Source of the DNA: Aquibacillus kalidii
GTDB lineage: Bacteria > Bacillota > Bacilli > Bacillales > Amphibacillaceae
DNA: 64,000 nucleotides
Assembly: GCF_014280935.1 (NCBI RefSeq)
Contig: NZ_JACLZI010000011.1
Coordinates: 59,234-123,233 of the forward strand
Direction: 5' to 3'
This document shows positions 17,304-27,007 of the stretch, one piece after another. Position numbers and translations under genes: made by a program. Every line of letters starts with the position of its first letter. Within the stretch, counting starts at the first letter, position 1. The notes under the pieces are model-generated. The model saw only the letters and a program-made list of their open reading frames with translations. It was not told the origin of the DNA and did not search any database.

Positions 17304-18098
17304 TTAAAGCTTTGTTTTCTGTGACGGCCTAGCAGATTGAATTAGTTCCCGTATCGTATCGCGATCACCTTTATGTAATAGATCAACAATACGGCTTCCG
17401 ACAACTACCCCATCACAGCTTTTCGTTAATTCCTCTACATGCTCCGGAGTTGACACTCCAAAACCAGCTAGAACAGGTGCATTTGATGTTTTTTGTAAGT
17501 CTTGTAAGTGCTGTGCTAAATTTTCCTTAAATGAACTTCTAACTCCTGTTGTACCAGTAACAGTCACTGCATATAGAAATCCTTCTGTTCTTTTAGCAAT
17601 CTCTGCTAATCTTTCCTTTGTACTAGTTAAGGCAGCAAGACGAATTAATGCAATATCGTATTCACGAATGTCACCTACGATAATGGTCTCCTCTTCTAAA
17701 GGAAGGTCTGGAATAATTAGCCCGTCAACACCAGCTCGATCACAAGCCTGTGCAAATTCCTTTACACCATATGCATAAATTGGATTAATGTATGTCATTA
17801 ACACAATTGGAATATTTCTAGACTCCTTTGTTTCAGCTAATTTATCTAATACCGATCGTAAGCTAACATTATTTTGAAGCGCACGCAATCCAGCTTCTTG
17901 AATGACAGGTCCATCAGCGACTGGATCTGAAAACGGAATTCCTAATTCAACTACTGTCGCACCACTCTCTTCTAAAAAATGTAGCTGCTCATCCAAGTTT
18001 TCTAATCCACCGTCACCTGCCATGATATAAGGAACAAATGCCTTATCACCATTTTCTAAGACACGCTTAAAAGCTTGATCCATTTTTTTCTTACCCAT
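17304..18098 (-). CDS. trpA: tryptophan synthase alpha chain
   Basis: A 264-residue TIM-barrel subunit that cleaves indole-3-glycerol phosphate and passes indole through the tunnel to TrpB. The motif around the catalytic Glu is [14 protein letters not shown], and the catalytic Asp lies in [14 protein letters not shown]. The phosphate-binding end reads GFGVS and [12 protein letters not shown]. The open frame extends five codons to a TTG at 18113, but the ATG at 18098 follows GGAGGTGA within the end of trpB. It overlaps trpB by 8 bases, so the two are translationally coupled. It is last in the seven-gene operon. Confidence 0.96.
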   Translation of the reverse strand: MGKKKMDQAFKRVLENGDKAFVPYIMAGDGGLENLDEQLHFLEESGATVVELGIPFSDPVADGPVIQEAGLRALQNNVSLRSVLDKLAETKESRNIPIVLMTYINPIYAYGVKEFAQACDRAGVDGLIIPDLPLEEETIIVGDIREYDIALIRLAALTSTKERLAEIAKRTEGFLYAVTVTGTTGVRSSFKENLAQHLQDLQKTSNAPVLAGFGVSTPEHVEELTKSCDGVVVGSRIVDLLHKGDRDTIRELIQSARPSQKTKL

Positions 18099-19296
18099 TT
18101 GCTTCACCTCCAAGTGCTTCTCTGACTGTTTCTACGTCTTTATCACCACGGCCAGATAGACAAATCACCATAGTTTCCTCTTTGTTCATTTTCTTAGCGA
18201 GTTTCATCGCATACGCTATAGCGTGGGAGCTTTCAAGCGCTGGAATAATACCTTCAGATTTTGATAAAACCTGCAGCCCTTCCAATGCTTCATCATCTGT
18301 AATGGAATCATATATAACGCGGTCAATTTCTTTGAAATGACTATGCTCTGGTCCAACTCCAGGATAATCCAATCCTGCTGATATAGAATGAGCTTCTTGA
18401 ATTTGACCATTTTCATCCTGTAATAGGTAAGTCATCGTTCCATGTAAAATACCAACTTTGCCATGGTTCAACGTTACAGCATGTTTACCAGTTTCTACAC
18501 CAGCACCCCCTGCCTCTACCCCGTACAACTTTACTTCTTTGTCATTTACAAACGGATAGAACATTCCCATCGAGTTACTACCACCACCAATACAAGCAAC
18601 AACAGCCTCTGGAAGCTTGCCTTCCTCCGCTAAAATTTGTTTTTTCGTTTCTTCCCCAATACATGCCTGGAAATCACGAACAATTTGTGGGAATGGGTGT
18701 GGTCCAACGACGGAACCGATAATGTAATGAGTATCCTCTACATTACTTACCCAGTAGCGAAGAGCCTCATTAACTGCATCCTTTAATGTTCCACTTCCTT
18801 GTTCAACACTTTCCACACGAGCACCTAACAGCTCCATTCTGAAAACATTTAGTTTTTGACGACGAATATCTTCTTTCCCCATAAAAATGACACAATCTAG
18901 ACCTAGTAATGCACAGACAGTAGCCGTCGCAACACCGTGTTGGCCTGCCCCTGTTTCTGCTACTACCTTCTTTTTACCCATGCGGACGGTTAATAAGGCC
19001 TGACCAATTGCATTATTAATTTTGTGTGCACCAGTATGGTTTAAGTCTTCTCTTTTTAAATAAATTTTTGGTCCACCAAGTAATTCAGAGAAACGCTCTG
19101 CATAGTAAAGTGGTGTCTCTCTTCCTACATATTGCTTTAAGTAATAATTTAACTCGTCTACAAAGGCTGGATCAGCCATTGCCTCTTTATATGCCGCTTC
19201 TAACTCAAGAACTGCTGGCATTAATGTTTCTGGAACAAATCTTCCACCAAAAGAACCAAAGTGTCCATCCTGATTGGGTTGCTGATATACTGACAT
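18091..19296 (-). CDS. trpB: tryptophan synthase beta chain
   Basis: A 401-residue PLP enzyme that condenses indole with L-serine. The PLP lysine lies in the family motif [10 protein letters not shown], the phosphate-binding loop is GGGSNSMG, and ETGAGQHG is present. Length is typical. The ATG follows directly on the trpF stop codon, with AAAGGTGATT as the ribosome site. It pairs with TrpA into the alpha2-beta2 complex. Confidence 0.97.
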   Translation of the reverse strand: MSVYQQPNQDGHFGSFGGRFVPETLMPAVLELEAAYKEAMADPAFVDELNYYLKQYVGRETPLYYAERFSELLGGPKIYLKREDLNHTGAHKINNAIGQALLTVRMGKKKVVAETGAGQHGVATATVCALLGLDCVIFMGKEDIRRQKLNVFRMELLGARVESVEQGSGTLKDAVNEALRYWVSNVEDTHYIIGSVVGPHPFPQIVRDFQACIGEETKKQILAEEGKLPEAVVACIGGGSNSMGMFYPFVNDKEVKLYGVEAGGAGVETGKHAVTLNHGKVGILHGTMTYLLQDENGQIQEAHSISAGLDYPGVGPEHSHFKEIDRVIYDSITDDEALEGLQVLSKSEGIIPALESSHAIAYAMKLAKKMNKEETMVICLSGRGDKDVETVREALGGEANG

Positions 19297-19914
19297 CTAA
19301 TCACCTTTCTCCACTTGCTTTGCCTCTTCTATAAAGGCTGCTATTTTTTGCAAATCTTTAATACCATCTGTTTCTACACCACTAGATACATCAATTCCAA
19401 CTGGTCCTACTTCTGCAATAGCTTGTCGAACGTTGCCAACATGTAACCCGCCAGCTAAAATTACCTTTCCTTTTAAATCAGTTAATCCCTTTGCGAGGCT
19501 CCAATCAAATGCCTCTCCGTTTCCACCACGATACTTACCTGCTGGGCTATCTAACAAGAAATAATCACAAGAGTATTCGGTTAACTTTTCAAGGTCGCCT
19601 TTTTCTTTTATTTGAAAAGCTTTGATTATAGGATAACCAATTTGCTTACAAAATGCCGGAGACTCATCACCATGAAGCTGGACGTAATCCAATCCAACAG
19701 TACTCGCTATATCTCGAATGGTCTCCAATTCCTCATTAACAAACACGCCAACTTTTTTTATAGTGGTAGGAATATGGCTAGCAATCTCTGCTGCTTTATC
19801 TTTATCTATTTTCCTTTTACTTTTAGCGAAAACAAATCCGATATAATCGGCTCCGGAGGCAACGGCCTGCTTTGCAGCTTCAACGCTTGTAATTCCACAT
19901 ATTTTGACTTGCAT
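19297..19914 (-). CDS. trpF: phosphoribosylanthranilate isomerase
   Basis: A 205-residue TIM barrel performing the Amadori rearrangement of phosphoribosylanthranilate. It starts MQVKICGITSVEAA, with the general-base Cys in KICGI. VQLHGDES and the closing GIDVSSGVE phosphate site are also present. It begins two bases after the trpC stop and abuts trpB, so TrpC and TrpF are separate proteins here and not fused as in enterics. Confidence 0.96.
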   Translation of the reverse strand: MQVKICGITSVEAAKQAVASGADYIGFVFAKSKRKIDKDKAAEIASHIPTTIKKVGVFVNEELETIRDIASTVGLDYVQLHGDESPAFCKQIGYPIIKAFQIKEKGDLEKLTEYSCDYFLLDSPAGKYRGGNGEAFDWSLAKGLTDLKGKVILAGGLHVGNVRQAIAEVGPVGIDVSSGVETDGIKDLQKIAAFIEEAKQVEKGD

Positions 19915-19916
19915 GT

Positions 19917-20690
19917 TTACAGCTCCAGTCTTAATTGATCAAAAGTCTCTTGTAAATTGGAAGAACGCATCATTGTTTCACCCACCAAGATCCCTCGTAC
20001 ACCCGACTTTTTAATACGCTCCACGTCTTCTGTTGTCTTAAATCCACTTTCACTTATAAGCAACGTTTTATCGGTATCTACCATAGTAGCTAATTTTTCT
20101 GTAATCGCTAAGTCAACTTCGAAGGTTTTTAAATTTCGATTATTAATCCCGATGATGTTTGCACCTATTTCCTTTGCGATTGCCATTTCCTCTTCATTAT
20201 GAACCTCAAACAGCACTTCCAGGTTGTAGTCTGTTGCATACTTATATAATTCTGCTAGCCTCTCTTTTGGCAGCGCAGCAGCAATTAATAATATGACATT
20301 TGCACCATAATCTTTAGCGCGATCAATTTGTATTTCGTCAACAATAAAATCTTTATTCAAAATTGGCAGACCTACTGCTTCTCGAACCGCTTGTAAATCC
20401 TCCATTGTTCCTTTAAAAAAAGGTTGATCAGTTAAAACAGATATTGTTCCTGCCCCGTAGTTTTCATATTGTTTCGCCTGTTCAACAGGATCGACTCCTT
20501 CATTAATAATTCCTTTTGATGGTGAAGCACGTTTAATCTCAGCGATGATATTCATCCGTTCCGATTGCATAAATGTTTCATACAAAGATACACTTAAGTT
20601 ATCAACACTATTTTTCCCTGGTGTATAACTAATTTTCAAATGCGCAACTTCCTTGGCTTTTTCTAGTAAAATATCGTCTAAGATTGTCAT
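19917..20690 (-). CDS. trpC: indole-3-glycerol phosphate synthase
   Basis: A 257-residue TIM barrel that closes the indole ring. Motifs: IIAEIKRASPSKG (catalytic Lys), LNKDFIVDE, LLIAAAL, GINNRNLKTFEVD and LISESGF. Starts one base after the trpD stop. Length is typical for the monofunctional Gram-positive enzyme. Confidence 0.96.
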   Translation of the reverse strand: MTILDDILLEKAKEVAHLKISYTPGKNSVDNLSVSLYETFMQSERMNIIAEIKRASPSKGIINEGVDPVEQAKQYENYGAGTISVLTDQPFFKGTMEDLQAVREAVGLPILNKDFIVDEIQIDRAKDYGANVILLIAAALPKERLAELYKYATDYNLEVLFEVHNEEEMAIAKEIGANIIGINNRNLKTFEVDLAITEKLATMVDTDKTLLISESGFKTTEDVERIKKSGVRGILVGETMMRSSNLQETFDQLRLEL

Positions 20691-20691
20691 A

Positions 20692-21714
20692 TTACACCCC
20701 TTGTTTCACTTTACTGCTATATTCTATTAAATAGTTTAATTTGGCAAGTGCTGCACCTGAATCAATACTTTCTTTCGCTAGGTGGACACCCTCTTGTACT
20801 GTCGCTGCTTTTCCATTTGCGAAAATTCCAAGCCCGGCGTTTAACAGTACTGTATCTCGATGTGCACCTTTCTCACCTTTTAACACGTTGCGGAGAATAG
20901 CAGCATTTTCTTTGGAGTCTCCACCTTTAATCGCTTCATTATCATAAACTGGCAACCCTACTTCTTCAGGATGTAGGGTAAACTGCATTAGTTCGCCTTT
21001 TTCAATTAAGACAAGATGATTTTCTCCAGCAAGTGATGCTTCATCCATATGACCTGCACCGTTCAATATAATGGCACGCTTTCTTCCTAATTTGTGTAAA
21101 ACACTAGCCATTTGATCTAACATATCTCGTCTGTATATTCCGAGTAACTGTGTAGTTAGCGCAACAGGGTTTGTCAATGGACCAATCAGATTAAAGATAG
21201 TCGGAACACCTAAATCTCTTCGTACCTTCATCACTCGTTTCAATGCTGGATGAACATTCGGAGCAAATAAGAAAGAGATTCCGTTCTCTTTCAGAACTTC
21301 ATGGGTTTGCTCTGGATTAAGGGTAAGAGACACACCTAGATTTTCTAATACATCTGCACTACCTGTTTTACTTGATATACTACGATTCCCGTGCTTCGCC
21401 ACAGTAATACCAGTCCCCGCAATCACGAAAGCAGATGTTGTACTAATATTAAAGCTTTGCGAGCCGTCACCACCTGTCCCGCAATTGTCCATCACACCAG
21501 TTAGCTCTTTCGGCAGTGTTAATGACTTTTCACGAATAACATTAACTAACCCAGTGATTTCATCTGCTGTTTCTCCCTTAAGTTTTAAACCAGTTAAAAA
21601 GGCACCTATTTCCGTATCAGTAGTTTCTTCCGAGAACATTTGTCTCGTCGCAACTTCCATCTCCTCTAAGCTTAATGATTGGTTGCTAGTAATTTTATTT
21701 AGAAATTGTCTCAT
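20692..21714 (-). CDS. trpD: anthranilate phosphoribosyltransferase
   Basis: A 340-residue enzyme transferring phosphoribose from PRPP to anthranilate. The glycine-rich PRPP site is present (DNCGTGGDGSQSFNIST), as is KHGNRSISSKTGSADVLE. Start and trpG stop overlap as ATGA, indicating coupling. Not fused to TrpG. Confidence 0.96.
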   Translation of the reverse strand: MRQFLNKITSNQSLSLEEMEVATRQMFSEETTDTEIGAFLTGLKLKGETADEITGLVNVIREKSLTLPKELTGVMDNCGTGGDGSQSFNISTTSAFVIAGTGITVAKHGNRSISSKTGSADVLENLGVSLTLNPEQTHEVLKENGISFLFAPNVHPALKRVMKVRRDLGVPTIFNLIGPLTNPVALTTQLLGIYRRDMLDQMASVLHKLGRKRAIILNGAGHMDEASLAGENHLVLIEKGELMQFTLHPEEVGLPVYDNEAIKGGDSKENAAILRNVLKGEKGAHRDTVLLNAGLGIFANGKAATVQEGVHLAKESIDSGAALAKLNYLIEYSSKVKQGV

Positions 21715-22298
21715 AGTACTTTCTCCTTTCTTATTGCTTTAAAGAAGTTGTCTAAAATCCGTTTTCCCTTACTCGTTCCAATTGATTCAGGGTGAAATTG
21801 TAATCCATAGACAGGTAAATAACTATGTTTGATCGCCATAATTTCATTATCATCCATTGACGTTGCTGTCACGATTAACTCAGATGGTACATGGTCTTTG
21901 CTTATAATTAACGAGTGATATCGCATGATTTCTAGTGGTTGTTCAAGATAACTAAATATCTCATCATTTTGATGTCGAATCATGGAAGTCTTTCCGTGTT
22001 TTACTTGTTTGGCATGTGTAACTTTGCCACCATATGCAGCACCAATAGCTTGGTGTCCTAAACAGATTCCTAAGATCGGGAATTCACTTGCCAATTGTTT
22101 TACAACAGCCATACAAATTCCTGCATCCTCTGGTGAACCAGGTCCAGGAGATAAAATAATTGCTTCCGGTTTTAATAAACGAATCTCCTCTATCGTAATT
22201 TTGTCATTACGAACAACTTTTACCTCTTTACCTAATTCAGAAACATATTGATATAAGTTATACGTAAACGAATCATAGTTATCTATTAACAAGATCAT
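21711..22298 (-). CDS. trpG: anthranilate synthase component II (glutamine amidotransferase)
   Basis: A 195-residue class-I amidotransferase that supplies ammonia to TrpE. It starts MILLIDNYDSFTYNL, with the nucleophile in GICLGHQAIG and His/Glu in FHPESI. It overlaps trpE by 20 bases and trpD by 4. In Bacillus subtilis this subunit is encoded in the folate operon and shared with PabB; here it sits inside the trp operon, giving a complete trpEGDCFBA set. It may still serve folate synthesis as well. Confidence 0.94.
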   Translation of the reverse strand: MILLIDNYDSFTYNLYQYVSELGKEVKVVRNDKITIEEIRLLKPEAIILSPGPGSPEDAGICMAVVKQLASEFPILGICLGHQAIGAAYGGKVTHAKQVKHGKTSMIRHQNDEIFSYLEQPLEIMRYHSLIISKDHVPSELIVTATSMDDNEIMAIKHSYLPVYGLQFHPESIGTSKGKRILDNFFKAIRKEKVL

Positions 22299-23679
22299 GT
22301 TTATTTACCTCCAATAATGATTTCGCTTTGTTTAACGTTTCTTGGTATTCTGATGCAGGATTGGAGTCATATACAACACCCGCTCCTGCTTGAACATAGG
22401 CGTTCTTTCCTTTAATAACCATCGTTCGTATAGCTAGAGCCAAATCAACATCCCCGTCCATGTTGATATAGCCAACTGCCCCTGCATAGACTCCACGTTT
22501 TTTATTTTCTAAATCATTTATAATTTGCATGGCTCTTATTTTCGGTGCTCCAGACACTGTACCGGCTGGTAAAGTGGATACTAATGCATCAATACCGCTA
22601 TAAGCGGGTGTTAACGTTCCCTGCACTTCTGAGACAATGTGCATAACATGTTGATAACGTTCAATATTCATATATTTTGGTATAGATATACTTCCAATTT
22701 CACATACACGGCCCAAGTCATTTCTACTTAAATCAACAAGCATCTTATGCTCGGCAAGTTCTTTTTCATCAGACAATAACTCTTCAGCAAATGTTTTATC
22801 CTCTTCTACTGTCTTACCGCGTGGCCTTGTGCCTGCAATCGGATTAGTTACCACTTGTTTTCCGTTGGTTTTTATTAAGCTTTCTGGCGATGCCCCTAGT
22901 ACTATATAGCCTTCAAAGTCGATAAAATACATATATGGTGATGGGTTTGCAATACGTAATTTACGATAAAAAGTAAATGGATCTGCGTCGAAGCTCGCTT
23001 TCATCCGTTGTGATAATACAACTTGAAAAATATCACCATTGACGATATGTTCTTTTGCTTTGTCAACCATTCCCATAAATGTCCGCTTATCAATGGAAGG
23101 TTCAAAACTTACATCGATTGGCGACTCTGGCTTAGATGATTCTGGTGTACCAATTTGCTTCTCAATCTCTCTAATATTCTCTTCCAGATCTAGTTCCGTT
23201 CTCTCGCCATCCAAATTAATCGTAATAACTGTAACGGTTTGCTTCACATGATCAAATACCACGACGTCTTGGTAGAACATCAAGTGAATATCAGGCATTT
23301 CAATTTCATCATCTAGCTCAGCTCCAATATATTCATACTGGCGGATAGTATCATAACTAATGTAACCGATCGCCCCTCCATAAAATGCAAAAGGAAGTGG
23401 TAGCTCCTGATTTGGAATGTGACGCTTCACTACGTCAAGCGGCTTACCTTCTTCAACCTTTGTAGTGCCGTCTTTAAGGTCCTTAACGATCGTTTGCTCT
23501 TTATCTCCAATGATTTCTTTATAAGGGTTCATTCCGATGAAGGAAAATCTCCCTTTCTCTCCATGGTTAGCTGAGCTTTCAAGTAAAAATTTCTTCTTCC
23601 CTTGTATTCTCTTAAATACTGAAATAGGGGTAAATGTATCTCCGTTTAATTGGCTACTTTTATAGGATATAGGACTCAT
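22279..23679 (-). CDS. trpE: anthranilate synthase component I
   Basis: A 466-residue chorismate-utilising enzyme, first of the pathway. The N-terminal part carries the feedback motif LLESS near residue 33. The C-terminal chorismate domain has GDIFQVVLSQR, GASPESL, NPIAGTRPRG, HKMLVDLSRND and GTVSGAPK. ATG follows AAAGGAGTTACTAAG, 21 bases after the second T-box terminator. Transcription is therefore predicted to depend on uncharged tRNA-Trp at two T-boxes in series. No TRAP-type GAG/UAG repeats are seen in the leader. Confidence 0.96.
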   Translation of the reverse strand: MSPISYKSSQLNGDTFTPISVFKRIQGKKKFLLESSANHGEKGRFSFIGMNPYKEIIGDKEQTIVKDLKDGTTKVEEGKPLDVVKRHIPNQELPLPFAFYGGAIGYISYDTIRQYEYIGAELDDEIEMPDIHLMFYQDVVVFDHVKQTVTVITINLDGERTELDLEENIREIEKQIGTPESSKPESPIDVSFEPSIDKRTFMGMVDKAKEHIVNGDIFQVVLSQRMKASFDADPFTFYRKLRIANPSPYMYFIDFEGYIVLGASPESLIKTNGKQVVTNPIAGTRPRGKTVEEDKTFAEELLSDEKELAEHKMLVDLSRNDLGRVCEIGSISIPKYMNIERYQHVMHIVSEVQGTLTPAYSGIDALVSTLPAGTVSGAPKIRAMQIINDLENKKRGVYAGAVGYINMDGDVDLALAIRTMVIKGKNAYVQAGAGVVYDSNPASEYQETLNKAKSLLEVNKHDLVNR

Positions 23680-23712
23680 CTTAGTAACTCCTTTATGTTT
23701 TATTTTTGGCTA

Positions 23713-23958
23713 TAAAAAAGTCCCCTATGAAAACAGTTTTTCTGTTTCATAGGGGACGGTATCGACCGCGGTGCCACCACTATTTGAAGGATCAAAAGTA
23801 TCCTTCCGCTCTCACCCTTAACGTGGGATTCCCGGTTTTCCGTACTCTTTTTCAGGAAAACTCTCGTAAGTCCATTCAGTCTACCTAGCCTACCGGGTTC
23901 CACCTGTTCCGGCTCTCTATAAAGCAGTTCAGTAGCTTACTACTCTTACTCAGCGATT
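23713..23958 (-). promoter_or_regulatory. T-box riboswitch 2 (Trp), proximal to trpE
   Basis: The minus strand shows a T-box with GAATGGACTTACGAGAG in the specifier region (specifier TGG at 23874-23872, tryptophan). The antiterminator sequence is GTGGTGGCACCGCGG (23766-23780). A strong terminator, GTCCCCTATGAAAACAG / CTGTTTCATAGGGGAC (23720-23757), is followed by six T. Uncharged tRNA-Trp should favour read-through into trpE. Confidence 0.93.
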
Positions 23959-23984
23959 TATCATGTGAATTATTAATTTTGGGT

Positions 23985-24258
23985 AATAAAAAAAAGCCCC
24001 TACATCCTTAAAAAGGACGAGGAAACCCGTGGTACCACCTTTATTAGCTTAAAAATAAGCTCACTTTACACATCCTTTTACAGATGCTGTCTCTTTTAAC
24101 GTTGAGACCATTCGCCAAAGCCTACTGATCAGAAGATGTTCGGTTTGGGGCTCAGAAGTCCATTCCCTTATCTACCACACTGGTTCACACCAACCACCAG
24201 CTCTCTTTTGTGCTAAAATAAGTTACTACTCTTCTTCAACGCCATCACGTTTTATATT
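23985..24258 (-). promoter_or_regulatory. T-box riboswitch 1 (Trp), promoter-proximal
   Basis: A complete second T-box upstream of the first. The specifier region reads GGGAATGGACTTCTGAG (TGG at 24162-24160). The antiterminator is AAAGGTGGTACCACGGG (about 24026-24042). The terminator is CCTCGTCCTT / AAGGATGTAGG followed by eight T (23990-24024). The two T-boxes share the Trp specifier but differ widely in stem sequence, so they are not a fresh duplication. Confidence 0.93.
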
Positions 24259-24265
24259 GATTATA

Positions 24266-24294
24266 ATCTTAATATGGCTCGATGTATTTGTCAA
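24266..24294 (-). promoter_or_regulatory. trp operon promoter
   Basis: On the minus strand TTGACA (24294-24289), 17 bases, TAAGAT (24271-24266), a few bases before the first T-box. Confidence 0.75.
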
Positions 24295-24375
24295 TGCATT
24301 GTTCAAATTTTCTAACTTTTACCTGATTTATCTTATAACTCTTGTTATTTCCCTTGGACAATTAAAAGATAGCAG

Positions 24376-24852
24376 CTAAAGCCTAACATAAGCTATTTTG
24401 TCAAAATGTGTGGAGCGCTTTAACTTATATGGAAAAATCCATTTCACTTTGCGTTTGGATAGATTTATCCCTGTAATGTCAGCTTCAAGCGTAAACCAAA
24501 AGGCTTGCCAGATAAATTTTGAGCAATAATTAAAGTCAATATTATCTAAATTAGGATGAAATACATATTTCCTAACGTTTATTATTTGCTTACTTACCCA
24601 CTCTGCAGCTTCTACCGCTCCTTTTTTAGGTCGAAAAACGACCATTTTCCCACCAAATTTATGGCGAGATAAATAGCCTGCAATAGAATCTGCAAATGCA
24701 CCCCGTGGATGAGAATGGTAAATCCGTAAATCCGGACCTACCATTCCAACATGACCAACTAAAAAGGTTGACCACCCTTTAGAAGAGTATAGAACATCAC
24801 CAGGTTTAAGCATGATAGTTGTATTTGGAAAATAGATATTATCTGTTGTCAT
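24376..24852 (-). CDS. YycO-like permuted NlpC/P60 protein
   Basis: A 158-residue protein of the YiiX/YycO papain-like group. [10 protein letters not shown] is near the start, the His motif is GHVGMVG (about residue 34), and the Cys motif is [11 protein letters not shown] (about 109). This is the permuted His-before-Cys order. There is no signal peptide. The reaction is unknown; cysteine amidase or peptidase activity is likely from the family. It overlaps the upstream DEAD-box gene by 14 bases on the same strand and is probably co-transcribed with it, which does not by itself suggest a shared pathway. It is a distant relative of the protein at 1719-2294. Confidence 0.68.
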   Translation of the reverse strand: MTTDNIYFPNTTIMLKPGDVLYSSKGWSTFLVGHVGMVGPDLRIYHSHPRGAFADSIAGYLSRHKFGGKMVVFRPKKGAVEAAEWVSKQIINVRKYVFHPNLDNIDFNYCSKFIWQAFWFTLEADITGINLSKRKVKWIFPYKLKRSTHFDKIAYVRL

Positions 24853-25987
24853 CTCCTAAATCCTTTGCTTCTACTTGTTTTCTTTTTAACTGCCCTTTAA
24901 TGCCCTTCTCAATCATCTTCAAATATTGGCTATCTTTTGGTGCAGCAAATGTAATGGCAATCCCTTGTCCGCCAGCACGACCCGTTCTTCCGATTCGGTG
25001 AATGTAGCTTTCCACGTCTTCCGGGATATCGTAATTGATAACATGCGTTACCCCTTCCACATCAAGCCCACGAGCTGCAACATCTGTTGCCACTAAGTAT
25101 TGTATTTTCATTTCGCGAAATCGCTTCATAACCTTTTCCCGTTTTGCTTGAGATAAATCACCATGCAATTCATCTGATAAATAACCAAATCCTTGGAGGG
25201 CAGCATTTAACTTCATCGCTCTTCGTTTTGTACGGCAAAATATAATGGCTAAAAAAGGACGGAATTGATCGAGCACAGTCATTAGCTTAGCCTGTTTTTC
25301 GCGATCTGTTGTTTCAATTACCATCTGTGTAATTTCATCTAATGTAATTCTACTACCTTCTACCTTAATATTTTCTGCGTTCTTTGTATATTGTTTAACG
25401 AGCTTCCTAACTTCTGTAGGCATCGTTGCTGAAAACAACATCGTCTGCCTTTCCTCTTGTAACTGCTCCATAACGGACTCTACTTCAGGCAGAAATCCCA
25501 TATGAAGCATCTGGTCTGCTTCATCAAGAACAAACATGGAAACTGAGGAAAGATCGATTGTTTCTCTTCTAATATGATCAAGTAATCTTCCTGGTGTTGC
25601 GACAACAATGTGGACACTATTTTTTAATTTATTTAACTGCGCCTGAATATCTTGTCCACCATACACAGCTAGCGTATTAATCCCCTCAACCTCTTTTGCT
25701 AGTTTATTTAGCTCAGACGATATTTGTAAGGCTAATTCACGTGTTGGGGAAAGAACTAACGCTTGTACTTCTTTCTGTTCAGGGTTGATCATTTCTAAAA
25801 TCGGTAACAGAAAGGCTAAGGTTTTTCCAGTCCCTGTCTGCGCTTGACCAACTACATCTTTCTTTTTTAATAAAACAGGTATCGCTTTTTCTTGAATTGG
25901 AGTTGGTTCCTGAATTCCATTATTTTTTAAAATATTACTAAGATGTTCACTAACTCCTAAGTTTGTAAACTGTTTCAATGCAATCAC
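24839..25987 (-). CDS. DEAD-box ATP-dependent RNA helicase
   Basis: A 382-residue minimal DEAD-box helicase with all core motifs: Q-motif ([13 protein letters not shown]), motif I AQTGTGKT, Ia PTRELALQ, Ib [29 protein letters not shown] and [12 protein letters not shown]. The short basic tail has none of the RNA-binding extensions of CshA or DbpA. It probably acts in RNA remodelling, ribosome assembly or cold adaptation. The GTG start follows AAGGTGG. I do not assign a csh gene name, because the core alone does not decide it. Confidence 0.9.
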   Translation of the reverse strand: MIALKQFTNLGVSEHLSNILKNNGIQEPTPIQEKAIPVLLKKKDVVGQAQTGTGKTLAFLLPILEMINPEQKEVQALVLSPTRELALQISSELNKLAKEVEGINTLAVYGGQDIQAQLNKLKNSVHIVVATPGRLLDHIRRETIDLSSVSMFVLDEADQMLHMGFLPEVESVMEQLQEERQTMLFSATMPTEVRKLVKQYTKNAENIKVEGSRITLDEITQMVIETTDREKQAKLMTVLDQFRPFLAIIFCRTKRRAMKLNAALQGFGYLSDELHGDLSQAKREKVMKRFREMKIQYLVATDVAARGLDVEGVTHVINYDIPEDVESYIHRIGRTGRAGGQGIAITFAAPKDSQYLKMIEKGIKGQLKRKQVEAKDLGDDNR

Positions 25988-26152
25988 TTCTTTCCACCTT
26001 AGACTTTATAAGCCTATTGTTTCCAACTGAGTTAAATTCATAATTACTATTACCAGGCTTCTTAAAGATAGAACCTATATTTTCACAACTATAGAAGCCT
26101 ACTTACTTGAGAAGGTGATAAGCAAATTATGTCATCGATCATATGTAGACAT

Positions 26153-26698
26153 TTAAAATTCAGATATCTCTTCTTCTATTTTTTCTCCTAAATGACGTCC
26201 AGGTTGGTCTAGATAACATACCACACGATCACCTTTTTTTAAATCAATAACTGATTTTGCCTCTCCATCTGCACCTAATAGATGAACACTATTCGATTCT
26301 TGGAGGCAAGCAGAAATCTCTACTTCATTCACCTTACATACTATCCGTAGGAACTTACGTTTTTCGATCTTAACCCTACCAATCGATACTTTCCGTACTT
26401 CCCCATCCTTAAGAACAGGTATCGCTTGTCCCGGACGAATCTCAGCTAAATAAGTTGTTTTGTTTTCACCAATGTTTAAATATTGATGAATCGCACCACA
26501 ATTTATTCGAAAAGGTCTAGCTGGATATGTTTCAGTTATACGGTTCTCTGATAGTACCTGAAGATAGCCATAACCCGTATTTCCTACTAGTACACCTTCT
26601 GTTGGATCAAGTTGATCAATTAAATCGACACAAACTCTAGAACCATATCCAATTGATTCAACAGCTAATACTTCTGCTTCCTGTGCCTGTTGCTCCAT
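26153..26698 (-). CDS. stand-alone C-terminal domain of archaeal-type 3-dehydroquinate synthase II
   Basis: A 181-residue protein matching the C-terminal half of DHQ synthase II (DHQS, MJ1249 type). Key stretches are VESIGYGSRVCVDL, VGNTGYGYLQV, ARPFRINCGAIHQYL, TTYLAEIRPG and the end PGRHLGEKIEEEI. Full DHQS II proteins are about 330-380 residues and their N-terminal half carries the catalytic lysine region; it is absent here. So the shikimate-pathway reaction is not supported, and the protein may bind a ligand or NAD in another role. The start at 26698 has AAAGGAGGA eight bases upstream. The frame extends 51 codons further up, but only through a direct-repeat region without conserved sequence. 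Confidence 0.72.
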   Translation of the reverse strand: MEQQAQEAEVLAVESIGYGSRVCVDLIDQLDPTEGVLVGNTGYGYLQVLSENRITETYPARPFRINCGAIHQYLNIGENKTTYLAEIRPGQAIPVLKDGEVRKVSIGRVKIEKRKFLRIVCKVNEVEISACLQESNSVHLLGADGEAKSVIDLKKGDRVVCYLDQPGRHLGEKIEEEISEF

Positions 26699-26757
26699 TT
26701 TGGCATCCTCCTTTATTAAAACTATCGCAGTTAGAGCTTTTTTTCTTTGTAGTAGAG

Positions 26758-26888
26758 ATAAAATGCGTTGCAATTGTGCGGGTAATTTCTTCTTCCTCAA
26801 AATACCGCAACGATTGAAGCAGATTAGTGCGGGTAATTTCTTCTTCCTCAAAATACCGCAACGATTGAGATGGATAGACGCATTTTAT
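26758..26888. repeat. duplicated 51-bp unit inside an inverted repeat
   Basis: Two copies of a 42-base identical block beginning GTGCGGGTAATTTC (at 26776 and 26827, period 51). They are enclosed by perfect 11-bp inverted ends ATAAAATGCGT (26758-26768) and ACGCATTTTAT (26878-26888). Each unit can form a GCGG...CCGC hairpin. It lies just upstream of the DHQS-II-domain gene. Confidence 0.8.
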
Positions 26889-27007
26889 AGAAATTCCGTC
26901 ATAATAATTAGATAAACAAAGATTGATTTTAGGTAATAATTGCTATATCAAAGTTAGTGATTATCATATACAATAATTAATAGATTTACAAACAGGAGGC
27001 AAGGATT

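Noticed and set aside
23706..23903. Open frames on both strands across the trpE leader
   Set aside because: They run through the T-box stems, which fully explain the sequence.
26658..26861. Frames through the duplicated region and the 51-codon upstream extension of the DHQS-II-domain gene
   Set aside because: The coding sense comes from the direct repeat; no conserved residues, and a much better start exists at 26698.
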